From Thermoprotei archaeon (GTDB lineage: Archaea > Thermoproteota > Methanomethylicia > Nezhaarchaeales > B40-G2), in the NCBI GenBank assembly GCA_003649615.1, contig QMSI01000008.1, positions 1-34,366 on the forward strand: 34,366 nucleotides of DNA. Direction: 5' to 3'. The number at the start of each line of letters is the position of its first letter. Within the stretch, counting starts at the first letter, position 1. The notes under the pieces are model-generated. The model was not told the origin of the DNA. It saw only the letters and a program-made list of their open reading frames with translations, and did not search any database. The position numbers and the translations under genes are program-made. Positions 1 to 7,889 of this stretch are shown piece after piece.

Positions 1-163
1 GGTCGAGGTTAGCGACAGCTATAGGTATGTGCCCCATTCCTCCCCCATAACCCCAGCCGAAGAGAACCATCACTATTATGGGCATACCTATCACCATGGC
101 CAAGGTTCTAACATCCCTCCTAAGCTGTTTAAGCTCCTTGATCACCAGCGCTGCCAACCTCAA
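1..163 (-). CDS. ABC-2 type transporter permease, N-terminal fragment
   Basis: This is the first 54 codons of an integral membrane subunit of an ABC exporter; the window edge cuts the rest. A cytoplasmic amphipathic start (AALVIKELKQLRRDVRT) leads into a first membrane segment (LAMVIGMPIIVMVLFGWGYG). Then comes HIPIAVANLD, the beginning of the extracytoplasmic domain typical of ABC-2 permeases. The chosen TTG start lies 6 bases after the ATPase stop and has GGTG 7 bases upstream. It would pair with the ATPase encoded just before it. The substrate cannot be inferred. Truncation is by the window edge, not by mutation. Confidence 0.8.
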   Translation of the reverse strand, partial: MRLAALVIKELKQLRRDVRTLAMVIGMPIIVMVLFGWGYGGGMGHIPIAVANLD

Positions 164-169
164 CCCTCT

Positions 170-1090
170 TCACCCCGCCAGCCCGATGAAAACGTCCTCG
201 AGGTTAACGTTGACCTGGCTAAGCGAGCGTACCTCAACGCCTGCTCTCTCTAAGGCCGTGAACAAAGCAGGTATAGCTGTCTCAGCGTCCTCCACGACGA
301 GGTGAAGCCTCTCTTCATTAACCTTCTCCACCTTGAAGACGAAGCTTAACCCTTCTAAGACATGTATCACTTCATCCAGCCCTGATTTAGGCACTAGTTC
401 TATGAGGTCTCCTCCATGAAGCTTACGTTTAAGTCCTCTAGGAGAATCTACCGCTACTAGCCTACCTTTATTCATCAAGCCTAGCCTATCGCAGTTTTCA
501 GCTTCATCCATGTAATGTGTGGTTACGAGTAAAGTAACCCCTTCATTATTCAGCTTTCTGAAAAAGCTCCAGAAGGATCTCCTCAGAGGAGGATCTACGC
601 CTGCCGTGGGTTCGTCGAGGATGAGAAGCTTAGGGCTATGGAGGAGAGCAGAGGCCAAGGAAAGCCTCTGCTTCATACCTCCGCTTAGCTTACCTGCTAA
701 ATGATGTTCAAAGCCTTTAAGCTCAACAAAGTCCAAGAGTTCCTCGATCCTACGTTCACGCTCAGACTTGGATAGACCATACACTGAGCCATAAAAGTCT
801 AAGTTTTCCCACACGGTTAAGTCGTCGTACAGGCTAAACTTCTGAGGCATGTAGCCAAGTATCCGTTTAACCTTTTCAGCCTCCTTGAAGGGATCGTGGT
901 CATAAATTCTTATGTGGCCCTTAGAGGGAAGGAGAAGGCCGCAAATCATCCTTATGGTCGTGGTCTTACCTGCTCCGTTAGGTCCTAGGAGACCAAAGAT
1001 CTCACCCGTCTCCACTTCAAGGTCCAAGGAGTCCACAGCTACTAACCCCTTGAACCTCTTGGTGAGACCCCTAGTCCTAACGGCGAACAT
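170..1090 (-). CDS. ABC transporter ATP-binding protein (ABC-2/DRA exporter type)
   Basis: This is the ATPase subunit that powers the adjoining ABC-2 permease at the membrane. The 306-residue protein has all nucleotide-binding motifs: Walker A GPNGAGKT at 36-43, signature LSGGMKQ, Walker B LLILDEPTAGVDP, and H-loop TTHYMDE. A roughly 90-residue C-terminal extension is typical of ATPases paired with ABC-2 permeases. I chose ATG at 1090 because a TATATAA element at 1113-1119 (minus strand) sits about 26 bases upstream, which suits a leaderless transcript. An in-frame TTG at 1105 would add 5 residues. It is divergent from a TrmB-family regulator 68 bases away, which probably controls it. The substrate is unknown; drug or lipid export is a generic guess. 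Confidence 0.93.
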   Translation of the reverse strand: MFAVRTRGLTKRFKGLVAVDSLDLEVETGEIFGLLGPNGAGKTTTIRMICGLLLPSKGHIRIYDHDPFKEAEKVKRILGYMPQKFSLYDDLTVWENLDFYGSVYGLSKSERERRIEELLDFVELKGFEHHLAGKLSGGMKQRLSLASALLHSPKLLILDEPTAGVDPPLRRSFWSFFRKLNNEGVTLLVTTHYMDEAENCDRLGLMNKGRLVAVDSPRGLKRKLHGGDLIELVPKSGLDEVIHVLEGLSFVFKVEKVNEERLHLVVEDAETAIPALFTALERAGVEVRSLSQVNVNLEDVFIGLAG

Positions 1091-1112
1091 CAGTCTACCG
1101 ACCAAAACAACC

Positions 1113-1119
1113 TATATAA
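1113..1119 (-). promoter_or_regulatory. TATA box for the ABC transporter operon, in a divergent promoter region
   Basis: TTATATA on the minus strand is centred about 26 bases before the ATG of the ATPase gene. The neighbouring TTTATTAA (1122-1129) on the plus strand could serve the regulator gene. The two promoters therefore almost overlap, so one bound regulator could block both. Confidence 0.55.
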
Positions 1120-1158
1120 TCTTTATTAACTAGTAGAGGTGAAAATTTATGTGGGATT

Positions 1159-1965
1159 ATGTTGGAGAGGATGGAGGAGCTCAAGGCCTACCGAGCGCTT
1201 AAAGCCTGTGGTTTATCTAGCTACGAAGCTAAGGCTTACATAGCACTGGCTCTTCAAGGACCTGCTTCAGCTAGACGCATAGCTGAAACTGCGGGCATAC
1301 CGTACACTAAGGTCTACGACACCTTATCGAAGCTGGAGCGAAAAGGAATGGTCGAGGTTTTACCGAGTAGACCCATGAAGTATAGAGCTTTGCCTCCCAA
1401 TGAGGTGGCTGAGAACATTAGAACCCAGTTAAACCAGGTAGCCTCTCAAGCAGAAGAGGCCTTGATCGAAGAGCTTCAACCCTTGTACTCCTTAGAGGTC
1501 TTGGAGAAACCTATAGTCAAGCTCTTGAAGGCTCGCAGAGACATGGAGGCTGCCTTAAAGGAGATAATTGATAATGCTAATCACGAGGTAGTGATTCATG
1601 TGGGCTGGGCCGACCCCTCCTACCTTAGAAGCCTCTTAGATCGGCTTCGAGCAGCTGTGAAGCGTGGGGTAAAGGTGAAAGCCTTAGCCTCCCCTAGGTA
1701 TGCGAAGAGCGACGCCATCACCTCCTTGGCCAGTCTAGCTGAGCTGAAGCTCGCCAAGTCTTTGTTGCCGATAAACGTAGTAGTGGCTGATGGATCTGAA
1801 GCCCTATTCATGTTAGCCTCCAAGGTCCGTGAAGGGAGGCCTTCTAGGAGGCTAACCCTACGGATAACCCTCAAGGAACTAGCTGGACTGATAAAGGAGT
1901 ATACAGAACTAGCTTGGGAAACCACGAGCCAGTCTCTAGAAGCTAGGGGCCTTAAATCGCATTAA
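1159..1965 (+). CDS. TrmB-family transcriptional regulator
   Basis: This 268-residue protein is probably a DNA-binding regulator of the divergent ABC exporter. Residues about 8-80 form a winged helix of the TrmB type (GLSSYEAKAYIALALQGPAS, then AGIPYTKVYDTLSKLERKGMV). A helical linker follows (about 80-110), then an effector domain with the phospholipase-D-like fold of TrmB proteins (VVIHVGWADPSYLRSLLDRL). Family members sense sugars or other small molecules; the ligand here is unknown. The ATG at 1159 has no good ribosome site, whereas a GGTGA at 1138-1142 is ideally placed for another, out-of-frame ATG at 1149 (see findings). The 3' end overlaps the convergent amidotransferase gene by 14 bases. 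Confidence 0.88.
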   Translation: MLERMEELKAYRALKACGLSSYEAKAYIALALQGPASARRIAETAGIPYTKVYDTLSKLERKGMVEVLPSRPMKYRALPPNEVAENIRTQLNQVASQAEEALIEELQPLYSLEVLEKPIVKLLKARRDMEAALKEIIDNANHEVVIHVGWADPSYLRSLLDRLRAAVKRGVKVKALASPRYAKSDAITSLASLAELKLAKSLLPINVVVADGSEALFMLASKVREGRPSRRLTLRITLKELAGLIKEYTELAWETTSQSLEARGLKSH

Positions 1966-2533
1966 TGAAGTTTTGTAGAATCGAGAAGCCCCATGGCCTA
2001 TCCTTATCGTACCTCTCAGGGTGAAACTGTACGCCGTAAATCTTCCTGCCATTGACCTTAAGAGCTTCAACAGGGTTATCGAGAGACGATGCCAAAACCG
2101 TGAACCTGCTGTCCTCATAGACCTCTTCGCTCACCCTTGCCCTATGGTTCTCCCACACCAAGGGGTTCTCTAGTCCTTCAAAGAGAGCCTCCTTAACATG
2201 TATGCGTAGCTCCTTGAAACCTACACGCCTACCCGTCATCTTAACCAGGGGCATTCCGAAGGACTGTGCTATCAAGTGTAGACCGAAGCATATGCCTAGC
2301 ACAGGGGCGCTGGTGTGACGTACCAGTATTTTCTCGTCCTTTAGCTTAGGGCCGTTAAGGCCTTTACAAGGCGCTGTGCCCGTTAAGATGAAGGCATCGT
2401 AACCACCCTGTAAGCAAGCTTCAGGCCTAACCACAATCGGCTTAACCCCAAGCCTCTTTAAGCTACGCTTAATTCTCTTGAGCGCAGTCTTGCCCTTACC
2501 TTCAGGGTAGTTGTTGAGCACAGCTATCTTCAA
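1952..2533 (-). CDS. Stand-alone class I glutamine amidotransferase, GuaA-glutaminase-like
   Basis: This enzyme hydrolyses glutamine and would hand ammonia to a partner synthase. The 193-residue single domain has the catalytic triad: nucleophile C82 in LGICFGLHLIA, and H171 and E173 in VQFHPER. Its length and order resemble the separate archaeal GMP synthase glutaminase subunit (IYGVQFHPE is shared). However, the usual GICLGHQ is GICFGLH and the SHxDxV segment reads ENHRARV, so a paralogue with another partner is possible. No synthase subunit is adjacent. The TTG start has GGTGG 3 bases upstream. It is divergent from the isomerase small-subunit gene (86-base gap). Confidence 0.8.
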   Translation of the reverse strand: MKIAVLNNYPEGKGKTALKRIKRSLKRLGVKPIVVRPEACLQGGYDAFILTGTAPCKGLNGPKLKDEKILVRHTSAPVLGICFGLHLIAQSFGMPLVKMTGRRVGFKELRIHVKEALFEGLENPLVWENHRARVSEEVYEDSRFTVLASSLDNPVEALKVNGRKIYGVQFHPERYDKDRPWGFSILQNFINAI

Positions 2534-2619
2534 AATCCACCCTTACTCCCATACCTAGAAAAGCCTAAAAAACGTAGCCTCTGCTCTTAGAGCCCTAGAG
2601 GTGGCTTAAGCTGAGCTGG

Positions 2620-3123
2620 GTGGTTAAGGGGAAGGTATTGAAATATGGAGATAACATAGACACCGACGTCATCGTACCGGGGAAGTACCTTATACATATA
2701 GAGCCGGAGGAGCTGGCCAAACACGCCATGGAAGGCATAGACCCAGCCTTCCCTGAGAAAGCTAAAGGAGGCTGTATCTTAGTAGCGGGTAAGAACTTTG
2801 GATGTGGCTCAAGCCGTGAACAGGCGCCAGTAGCCTTAAAGCATGCAGGGGTTAAAGCCGTCATAGCCGATTCTTTCGCTAGGATCTTCTATAGGAACGC
2901 TGTTAACATAGGCCTGCCCCTCGTCGCTCTCCCCGAAGCTCCAGGGATCTTCGAAGAAGGAGACGAAGCTGAGGTGGACCTTCAGGGAGGCTTAGTGAGA
3001 AACCTTAGGACGGGGAAGGCTGTTAGCTTTAAACCTCTCCCACCTATGCTCTTGGAAATCTTATCGTCAGGCGGGCTAGTGGAATACATGAGACGTAGGT
3101 TTAGCGCTCAAAGAAAGCCTTAA
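2620..3123 (+). CDS. leuD: 3-isopropylmalate dehydratase / homoaconitase small subunit
   Basis: This is the small (swivel-domain) subunit of an aconitase-family isomerase that moves a hydroxyl between neighbouring carbons of isopropylmalate or homocitrate. At 167 residues it has the normal archaeal length. Diagnostic segments are YGDNIDTDVIVPGKYL near the N-terminus, NFGCGSSREQAP (about 66-77), and ADSFARIFYRNAVNIGLP. GTG at 2620 gives MVKGKV, which fits family N-termini. However, the strong GAGGTGG at 2598-2604 is spaced for an in-frame CTG at 2611. The catalytic large subunit carrying the Fe-S cluster is not in the window. The family is used for both leucine and homocitrate-type pathways; the substrate is unresolved. 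The 3' end overlaps the convergent glyA by 23 bases. Confidence 0.9.
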   Translation: MVKGKVLKYGDNIDTDVIVPGKYLIHIEPEELAKHAMEGIDPAFPEKAKGGCILVAGKNFGCGSSREQAPVALKHAGVKAVIADSFARIFYRNAVNIGLPLVALPEAPGIFEEGDEAEVDLQGGLVRNLRTGKAVSFKPLPPMLLEILSSGGLVEYMRRRFSAQRKP

Positions 3124-4405
3124 GAACCCCTTTAACGAAGTCCTGGCCATCGATGCAGTAACGAACAGTGTTGAAGTCAGCCAATAGTTTATGTACCTCT
3201 TCCTTGATCCTTTCAGGCTCCTCTCGTTTAATGAGAAGCCTCCACATCAGCTCGGCTATGGTTTCCATCTCCCTCTCCTTCATACCCATTCTCGTTACTT
3301 CCTGCGTCCCTATCCTGACCCCTGAAGGGTTGTGTACTTTTCCTACAGCATCCCACGGAAGCAGGTTCCGGTTAACAATTATATCAGCCTCCTCCAGCCT
3401 CCTAGCAGCCTCTCCTCCCCCTCCAAGCTTTGAAGCCTCGAACACTACTTGATGTGACTCCGTGAAGCCTCTATGTGCACCGAGAACGTTTATCCCGTAG
3501 TCGTGGAGTGCCTTAGCCAGTGTCTTAGCGTTCCTAACTATCTGTGTCGCGTACTCCTTACCGTAGAGAAGCATTTCAAGAAGTGTGACAGCGAGGCTGG
3601 GTAGCCGAGCTAAGTGATGATTGGACACTAGGCCTGGAAACACGGCCTTCTTGACCTTTCTAAATAACGTTTCATCGTTAGCCAGCAGCATACCTCCTTG
3701 CGGGCCCGGAAAGGTTTTATGGGTAGAGGATGAAACGACGTCAGCCCCTTCCTTTAAAGGATCTTGGAAGACCCCTCCAGCCACCAAACCTAACACGTGG
3801 GCAGCATCATAGTGTATGAGGGTGCCATAGGGCTCAGCTATCTTTCTTATCTCCTTCACAGGGTGGGGAAACAGGATTAAGCTTGCTCCAAGCGTTATGA
3901 GGTTCGGCTTCGCCTTCTCCACGACGCTGGCTAAGGCTTCTAGGTCTATGTTCATGTCCTCATGGTTGAAGGGAATGCTGTACACCTTCAACCCTCTACA
4001 TCCAGCTGCTCCAACCTCTCCGCAGCTAATATGGCCACCAGCAGGTATAGAAAGGCTGAGGAGAACATCCCCTGGCTTGGTCAGGGCAAAGAAGACCGCT
4101 AGGTTGGCGAGAGCTCCCGAGATAGGTCTAACATCGACGAAGTTGGCGTTAAATACTCGAGATGCCAACTTGATGCATAGGTCTTCGATAAGGTCTATTA
4201 ACCCCCCTCCTTGGTATTCCCTGTCGTAAGGTTCGCCCTCAGCATATCTATGGTTGAAGTCGCTGGGTAGAAGAGCCCTAGCGAGGGGGCTCATCTTATT
4301 TTCACTAGCGATCAAGTTAAGCGTCGATCTACCACGCCACTCCTCCTGTTTTTGAACAGTCTCGACGATTACTTTCAACTCAGAGAGAGCTTCTTCCAGG
4401 TCCAA
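3101..4405 (-). CDS. glyA: Serine hydroxymethyltransferase
   Basis: This PLP enzyme of the cytoplasm converts serine to glycine and passes a one-carbon unit to a (methano)pterin or folate carrier. The 434-residue protein is the usual length. It shows STLNLIASENKMSP (about 27-40), NHRYAEGEPYDREYQGG, the PLP-contacting HYDAAHVLG (D200, H203), and the Schiff-base lysine K230 in SSSTHKTFPGPQGG. The TTG start sits 2 bases after the stop of the upstream dehydrogenase gene and has AAGGAGGT 6 bases upstream, indicating translation from the same mRNA. It is the last gene of the minus-strand group led by the AbrB-PhoU gene. Confidence 0.96.
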   Translation of the reverse strand: MDLEEALSELKVIVETVQKQEEWRGRSTLNLIASENKMSPLARALLPSDFNHRYAEGEPYDREYQGGGLIDLIEDLCIKLASRVFNANFVDVRPISGALANLAVFFALTKPGDVLLSLSIPAGGHISCGEVGAAGCRGLKVYSIPFNHEDMNIDLEALASVVEKAKPNLITLGASLILFPHPVKEIRKIAEPYGTLIHYDAAHVLGLVAGGVFQDPLKEGADVVSSSTHKTFPGPQGGMLLANDETLFRKVKKAVFPGLVSNHHLARLPSLAVTLLEMLLYGKEYATQIVRNAKTLAKALHDYGINVLGAHRGFTESHQVVFEASKLGGGGEAARRLEEADIIVNRNLLPWDAVGKVHNPSGVRIGTQEVTRMGMKEREMETIAELMWRLLIKREEPERIKEEVHKLLADFNTVRYCIDGQDFVKGVLKAFFER

Positions 4406-4407
4406 GC

Positions 4408-5430
4408 TTAAACCTCCTTAAGCCTCCTTGCTATATCCCTAGCTAGGTCCATGGTACCCGAAGACCCTCCGAGGTCTGGAGTTAGAGCAAGCCCTTCCTT
4501 TAAGGCCTCCGTTACTGCTAACTCCAGCTTCCTTGCAGCTTCAGCCTCACCTAGCCACTCAAGCATCAGTTTAGCTGCCAGTATTGTGCTACAGGGATTG
4601 GCTATTCCTTTACCAGCATACTTTGGAGCAGAGCCGTGGACAGGCTCGAAAAGCGCATAGCGCTCTCCTATATTGGCAGCTGGAGCTATGCCCAGACCAC
4701 CTACGAGGGCAGCTGCTTCATCTGATAAGATGTCTCCAAACATGTTAGTAGTTACTATGACGTCAAACTCGTGGGGCCTCCTGATCAACTGCATGGCGCA
4801 AGCATCCACGTACATCTCGTCGAAGGATACTGAAGGATAGCGGGAGGCCACCTCACGACAGGCTTTAGCGAAAAGGCCGCACGTGAGGCGCATGACGTTG
4901 GCTTTATGCACAGCCGTGACTCTACGTTTTCCGCTCCTCTGCTCCGCCATTTTGAAGGCGTATTCAGCTATGCGCCGAGAACCCTTCATAGTTATGGGCC
5001 TTAGACAAACTGCTGCTTCACCAGGAACTACCTCAAACTCCCATCCTTTATACACGTCTTCCGTATTTTCACGGACGATCACGAAATCTATGTCGGGCCT
5101 TAAGCACGGTATACCTGGATAGGCCTTGAAAGGCCTGACGTTTGCGTATAGGTCTAGTAGGAGCCTCAGCTTAACTATGACATCTGCCGCCGACTCTCCT
5201 ACCGGGCCTTTAAGGCAAGCAACGCTCTCCTCTAAGATTACCTTTAAGGTATCCTCAGGTAAAGCCTTGCCATATCTACGTAAGGCTCCATCGCCCGCCT
5301 CCACCTTCACGTATTCCATCTTTAGCCCTTTGCTAACGTCCTGTAAAGCATCGAGTACGTGAAGGGTCGCTTCTATCACTTCCGGCCCTATGCCATCACC
5401 AGGTATGACAGCTATCCTATAACTAGACAT
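4408..5430 (-). CDS. leuB: Isopropylmalate / homoisocitrate dehydrogenase family enzyme
   Basis: This NAD(P)-dependent oxidative decarboxylase acts on a beta-hydroxy acid. The 340-residue protein has the full family pattern: [10 protein letters not shown] (about 9-18), [14 protein letters not shown] with the substrate-binding arginines, [17 protein letters not shown] with the catalytic lysine, the metal-binding [14 protein letters not shown], and [20 protein letters not shown]. Isopropylmalate (leucine) fits the nearby isomerase subunit and condensing enzyme, but homoisocitrate for lysine or coenzyme B chain elongation is equally compatible, so the symbol is provisional. The ATG start has GGAG 4 bases upstream. 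It lies 35 bases after the AbrB-PhoU gene and 2 bases before glyA. Confidence 0.9.
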   Translation of the reverse strand: MSSYRIAVIPGDGIGPEVIEATLHVLDALQDVSKGLKMEYVKVEAGDGALRRYGKALPEDTLKVILEESVACLKGPVGESAADVIVKLRLLLDLYANVRPFKAYPGIPCLRPDIDFVIVRENTEDVYKGWEFEVVPGEAAVCLRPITMKGSRRIAEYAFKMAEQRSGKRRVTAVHKANVMRLTCGLFAKACREVASRYPSVSFDEMYVDACAMQLIRRPHEFDVIVTTNMFGDILSDEAAALVGGLGIAPAANIGERYALFEPVHGSAPKYAGKGIANPCSTILAAKLMLEWLGEAEAARKLELAVTEALKEGLALTPDLGGSSGTMDLARDIARRLKEV

Positions 5431-5465
5431 ACGTCTCCGCTTGGACCTTTAAGGCTTGAGGGGGT

Positions 5466-6506
5466 TTAAGGCTTAGCCCTCACAGCCATGGCGTTGGGTG
5501 TAGCTAGGTTAATGGTGACCTCAGCTATGTCAGCACCGTACTCGGCAATTCTACGTAGGCTATCGAGTACGAGGCTTAGGCTGACGATAGACTTCACGTC
5601 TAAGTTAAGCTTGACTAGCTCCTCCACCGTCCTCCTCCCAGCATCCACCGCCTCCACTGACCTGGAGATGCAGTGATGGGCTACTTTAGCGTCAAGCTCC
5701 TCCAATGCCTTGAGAGCCTCGCTATATACTTGGCCAGCAAGCTCGCTTACCTTTAAGGCGTCGTTGAGGGCTTCAGGGCTGAGCTTCCTATCTAGGGCTA
5801 GAGCCATGTAGGCTATCCTAGCAGCATGGTCTGCTACCCTCTCGATACTCTTAGCTACGAGCCTATAACCTAAACAGTCTCTAGGGTTGCCTAACCCGAT
5901 CTCCTCGCTCAACGCACGGTTCTGTACAGCCATCTTGAGCTGCCTAACGATGAAGAAATAGAACCTATCTACCTCATCGTCTCTACTTATGACCTCGCCC
6001 GCTAAGCCTTGATCGCAGTTGGCGTAAGCTGAGATCGCGTCTTTATGCATAGAAGCGGCTATAATACTCATCCTATTGACCGCTTTCTTCACCGGAAGCT
6101 CTGAGTAACCTATTAAACACTGTGTTAATAGCTCATCAGCCGACTCCTCGATGACCTCGACTCCCATGAGCTTCCTCCTCGCAACCTCCTTCAACACCGC
6201 ACGGTGCTTAGAGGTGCCTTGATGGAACCTTATCCTTATCATTTCATGTCCCGTGAGGTAGTATGATATGAAGTTCCTGACCGCTACCTCAGGGTCCATG
6301 GAGGAGGAGACTTCCATGAATGCCTCGATCCCAGGCTCTATCTTAGCTTCACCTCTAGGAACTATGAGGAGGGAGGAGTCTGATTGAGGAATCAAGGTTA
6401 CCTGGTGTCCAGGTTTAAGCCCCACACTCCTAGCCCAGTCCTTAGGTAGGGAAACCACGTAGGTAGCCCCACCAGTAAGCTGGATACGCCTAATCTCTGC
6501 GGACAA
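5466..6506 (-). CDS. AbrB-PhoU fusion, phosphate-uptake-regulator-like protein
   Basis: The 346-residue protein joins a SpoVT/AbrB-type swapped-hairpin domain (about 5-52: IRRIQLTGGATYVVSLPKDW, then GLKPGHQVTLIP) to two PhoU-like helical bundles (about 110-210 and 215-335: ERVADHAARIAYMA and RRIAEYGADIAEVTI). This architecture is common in archaea and is annotated as a phosphate uptake regulator. The AbrB part suggests DNA binding and the PhoU part metal or protein contacts. No Pst phosphate transporter lies nearby; it instead heads a group with the dehydrogenase and glyA genes. The TTG start has GAGGTG with 7-base spacing, and a good TATA box lies upstream. Confidence 0.88.
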   Translation of the reverse strand: MSAEIRRIQLTGGATYVVSLPKDWARSVGLKPGHQVTLIPQSDSSLLIVPRGEAKIEPGIEAFMEVSSSMDPEVAVRNFISYYLTGHEMIRIRFHQGTSKHRAVLKEVARRKLMGVEVIEESADELLTQCLIGYSELPVKKAVNRMSIIAASMHKDAISAYANCDQGLAGEVISRDDEVDRFYFFIVRQLKMAVQNRALSEEIGLGNPRDCLGYRLVAKSIERVADHAARIAYMALALDRKLSPEALNDALKVSELAGQVYSEALKALEELDAKVAHHCISRSVEAVDAGRRTVEELVKLNLDVKSIVSLSLVLDSLRRIAEYGADIAEVTINLATPNAMAVRAKP

Positions 6507-6550
6507 GGTAGAACACCTCTTTACACTACTTAGTAAGTTATAGAGGCTAC

Positions 6551-6559
6551 ATATAAAAG
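6551..6559 (-). promoter_or_regulatory. TATA box of the AbrB-PhoU / dehydrogenase / glyA group
   Basis: CTTTTATAT on the minus strand, preceded by TAAG, lies about 50 bases before the TTG start. It predicts a leader of roughly 20-25 bases that contains the GAGGTG ribosome site. It separates this group from the upstream condensing-enzyme gene. Confidence 0.6.
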
Positions 6560-6631
6560 CTTAGCGAAGTATATGCTTAGACATTATCCCTCAAGAGAGC
6601 TGGGGGCAGAGAAGATTGTTACTTTTCAGGC

Positions 6632-7840
6632 TTATTTAGGGCTCCCCAGAATGGAGTTTACGAGCTGAAGGAACTCTTCGTCGCTTAAAGCTGACTTCCT
6701 CTCCTCGCTTATAGACTTGACTGCTTCGGTTATCTTGGTTAATCCTTCCTCGTCCATAGCTATTCCTAGCTCCTCTAGCTTAGCCTTAATGGCATGTCTA
6801 CCTGACAATTTACCTATGACCAGTCTTCTACGCTGACCTACAAGCTCCGGTGGGTAGGGCTCATAGGTAGTGGGGTTGACGATGACGGCGTGTTGATGGA
6901 CGCCGCTCACATGGGCGAAGATATTTTCTCCAGCCACAGGTTTATTGGGATGGACCTTTATCTTGGATATACGCTCCACGAGCTTACATAGCTCGTAGAG
7001 GTGTTCGGTCCTAAACCCACCTATGCCGTAGAGGTTGTGAAGAGCTAAGATAACCTCCTCTGTAGGTGTTACGCCAGCTCTCTCGCCTAGGCCATTCACC
7101 ACTGAAGATATAACGGAGGCCCCCACCTCTATGGCTGCGAGAGAATTCGCTAAGCCTAAGCCATGGTCGTTGTGGCAGTGTATTTCAATAGGCGTGCCCG
7201 GTGGCAGCGCTTCACGGATCTGTTTAACGAGGAACCTCATGGCGCTTGGGTGTATACATCCAAGCGTATCTACTATCCTAGCTCTATCGCAGCCAGCTTC
7301 AATAACTGCCCTAAAGACCTGCTTCAGGAACTCCAGGTCAGTCCTCGTGGAGTCCTCTGCGCTATAAGTTATGTATAGGCCGTGGTCCTTAGCGTACTCA
7401 ACCAGCTCCACGGCTCTTTGAAGATACTCCTCCCTGCTCATCCTCAGCTTAAACTTAAGATGCATATCGGAGGGAGGAAAGGAGAGGACGAGGCCGAAAG
7501 TTTCACACTTTATGACTTCATCTATGTCAGCCTTCACCGCCCTAGCGAAGCCAAAGATCTTAGCCTCCAAGCCCTCCTTAACCAGCCTCCTCAAAGCCTC
7601 CCTCTCTCCCTGCGACGCCGCTGGAAAGCCGGCTTCGATTTGTTGAACTCCCACCAGGTCCAGCATCCTTGCGATAGCTATCTTGTCCTCAGGCCTGAAG
7701 ACGACGCCAGGAGTCTGTTCACCTTCTCTCAACGTGGTGTCATGTATGATGACTTCGCTCGGCAGCTTCATGAAGGCCCTCACTTCTGGGTGGAAGTTAA
7801 GAGGGCTTACCACCACTTTACTAGCGATGTCTGGGTTCAA
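6632..7840 (-). CDS. 2-isopropylmalate synthase / homocitrate synthase family enzyme
   Basis: This enzyme condenses acetyl-CoA with a 2-oxo acid to begin leucine, lysine or 2-oxo-acid chain-elongation synthesis. The 402-residue TIM barrel has HDTTLREGEQTPG (33-43 onward), metal-ligand HCHNDHG followed by LGLANSLAAIEVGA, NGLGERAG, and SGVHQHAV. It ends without the leucine-binding regulatory domain of long LeuA proteins. RIVDTLGCIHP has arginine where LeuA usually has asparagine (NxPDTVG), which leans toward homocitrate synthase; I cannot settle the substrate. TTG at 7840 has GGTG 6 bases upstream; an in-frame TTG at 7855 would add 5 residues but lacks a ribosome site. It is divergent from hisD. 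Confidence 0.9.
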   Translation of the reverse strand: MNPDIASKVVVSPLNFHPEVRAFMKLPSEVIIHDTTLREGEQTPGVVFRPEDKIAIARMLDLVGVQQIEAGFPAASQGEREALRRLVKEGLEAKIFGFARAVKADIDEVIKCETFGLVLSFPPSDMHLKFKLRMSREEYLQRAVELVEYAKDHGLYITYSAEDSTRTDLEFLKQVFRAVIEAGCDRARIVDTLGCIHPSAMRFLVKQIREALPPGTPIEIHCHNDHGLGLANSLAAIEVGASVISSVVNGLGERAGVTPTEEVILALHNLYGIGGFRTEHLYELCKLVERISKIKVHPNKPVAGENIFAHVSGVHQHAVIVNPTTYEPYPPELVGQRRRLVIGKLSGRHAIKAKLEELGIAMDEEGLTKITEAVKSISEERKSALSDEEFLQLVNSILGSPK

Positions 7841-7889
7841 GGGATCCACCTTCAACGATGAAATTCAGCCCTTAGCTACGGGTTGACAG

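Noticed and set aside
7382-7861. 159-codon ORF on the plus strand opposite the condensing-enzyme gene (and its mirror 26506-26985, minus)
   Set aside because: It lies wholly antisense to a clearly homologous gene, has low-complexity, unrecognisable sequence and no promoter or ribosome site. It is a shadow frame.
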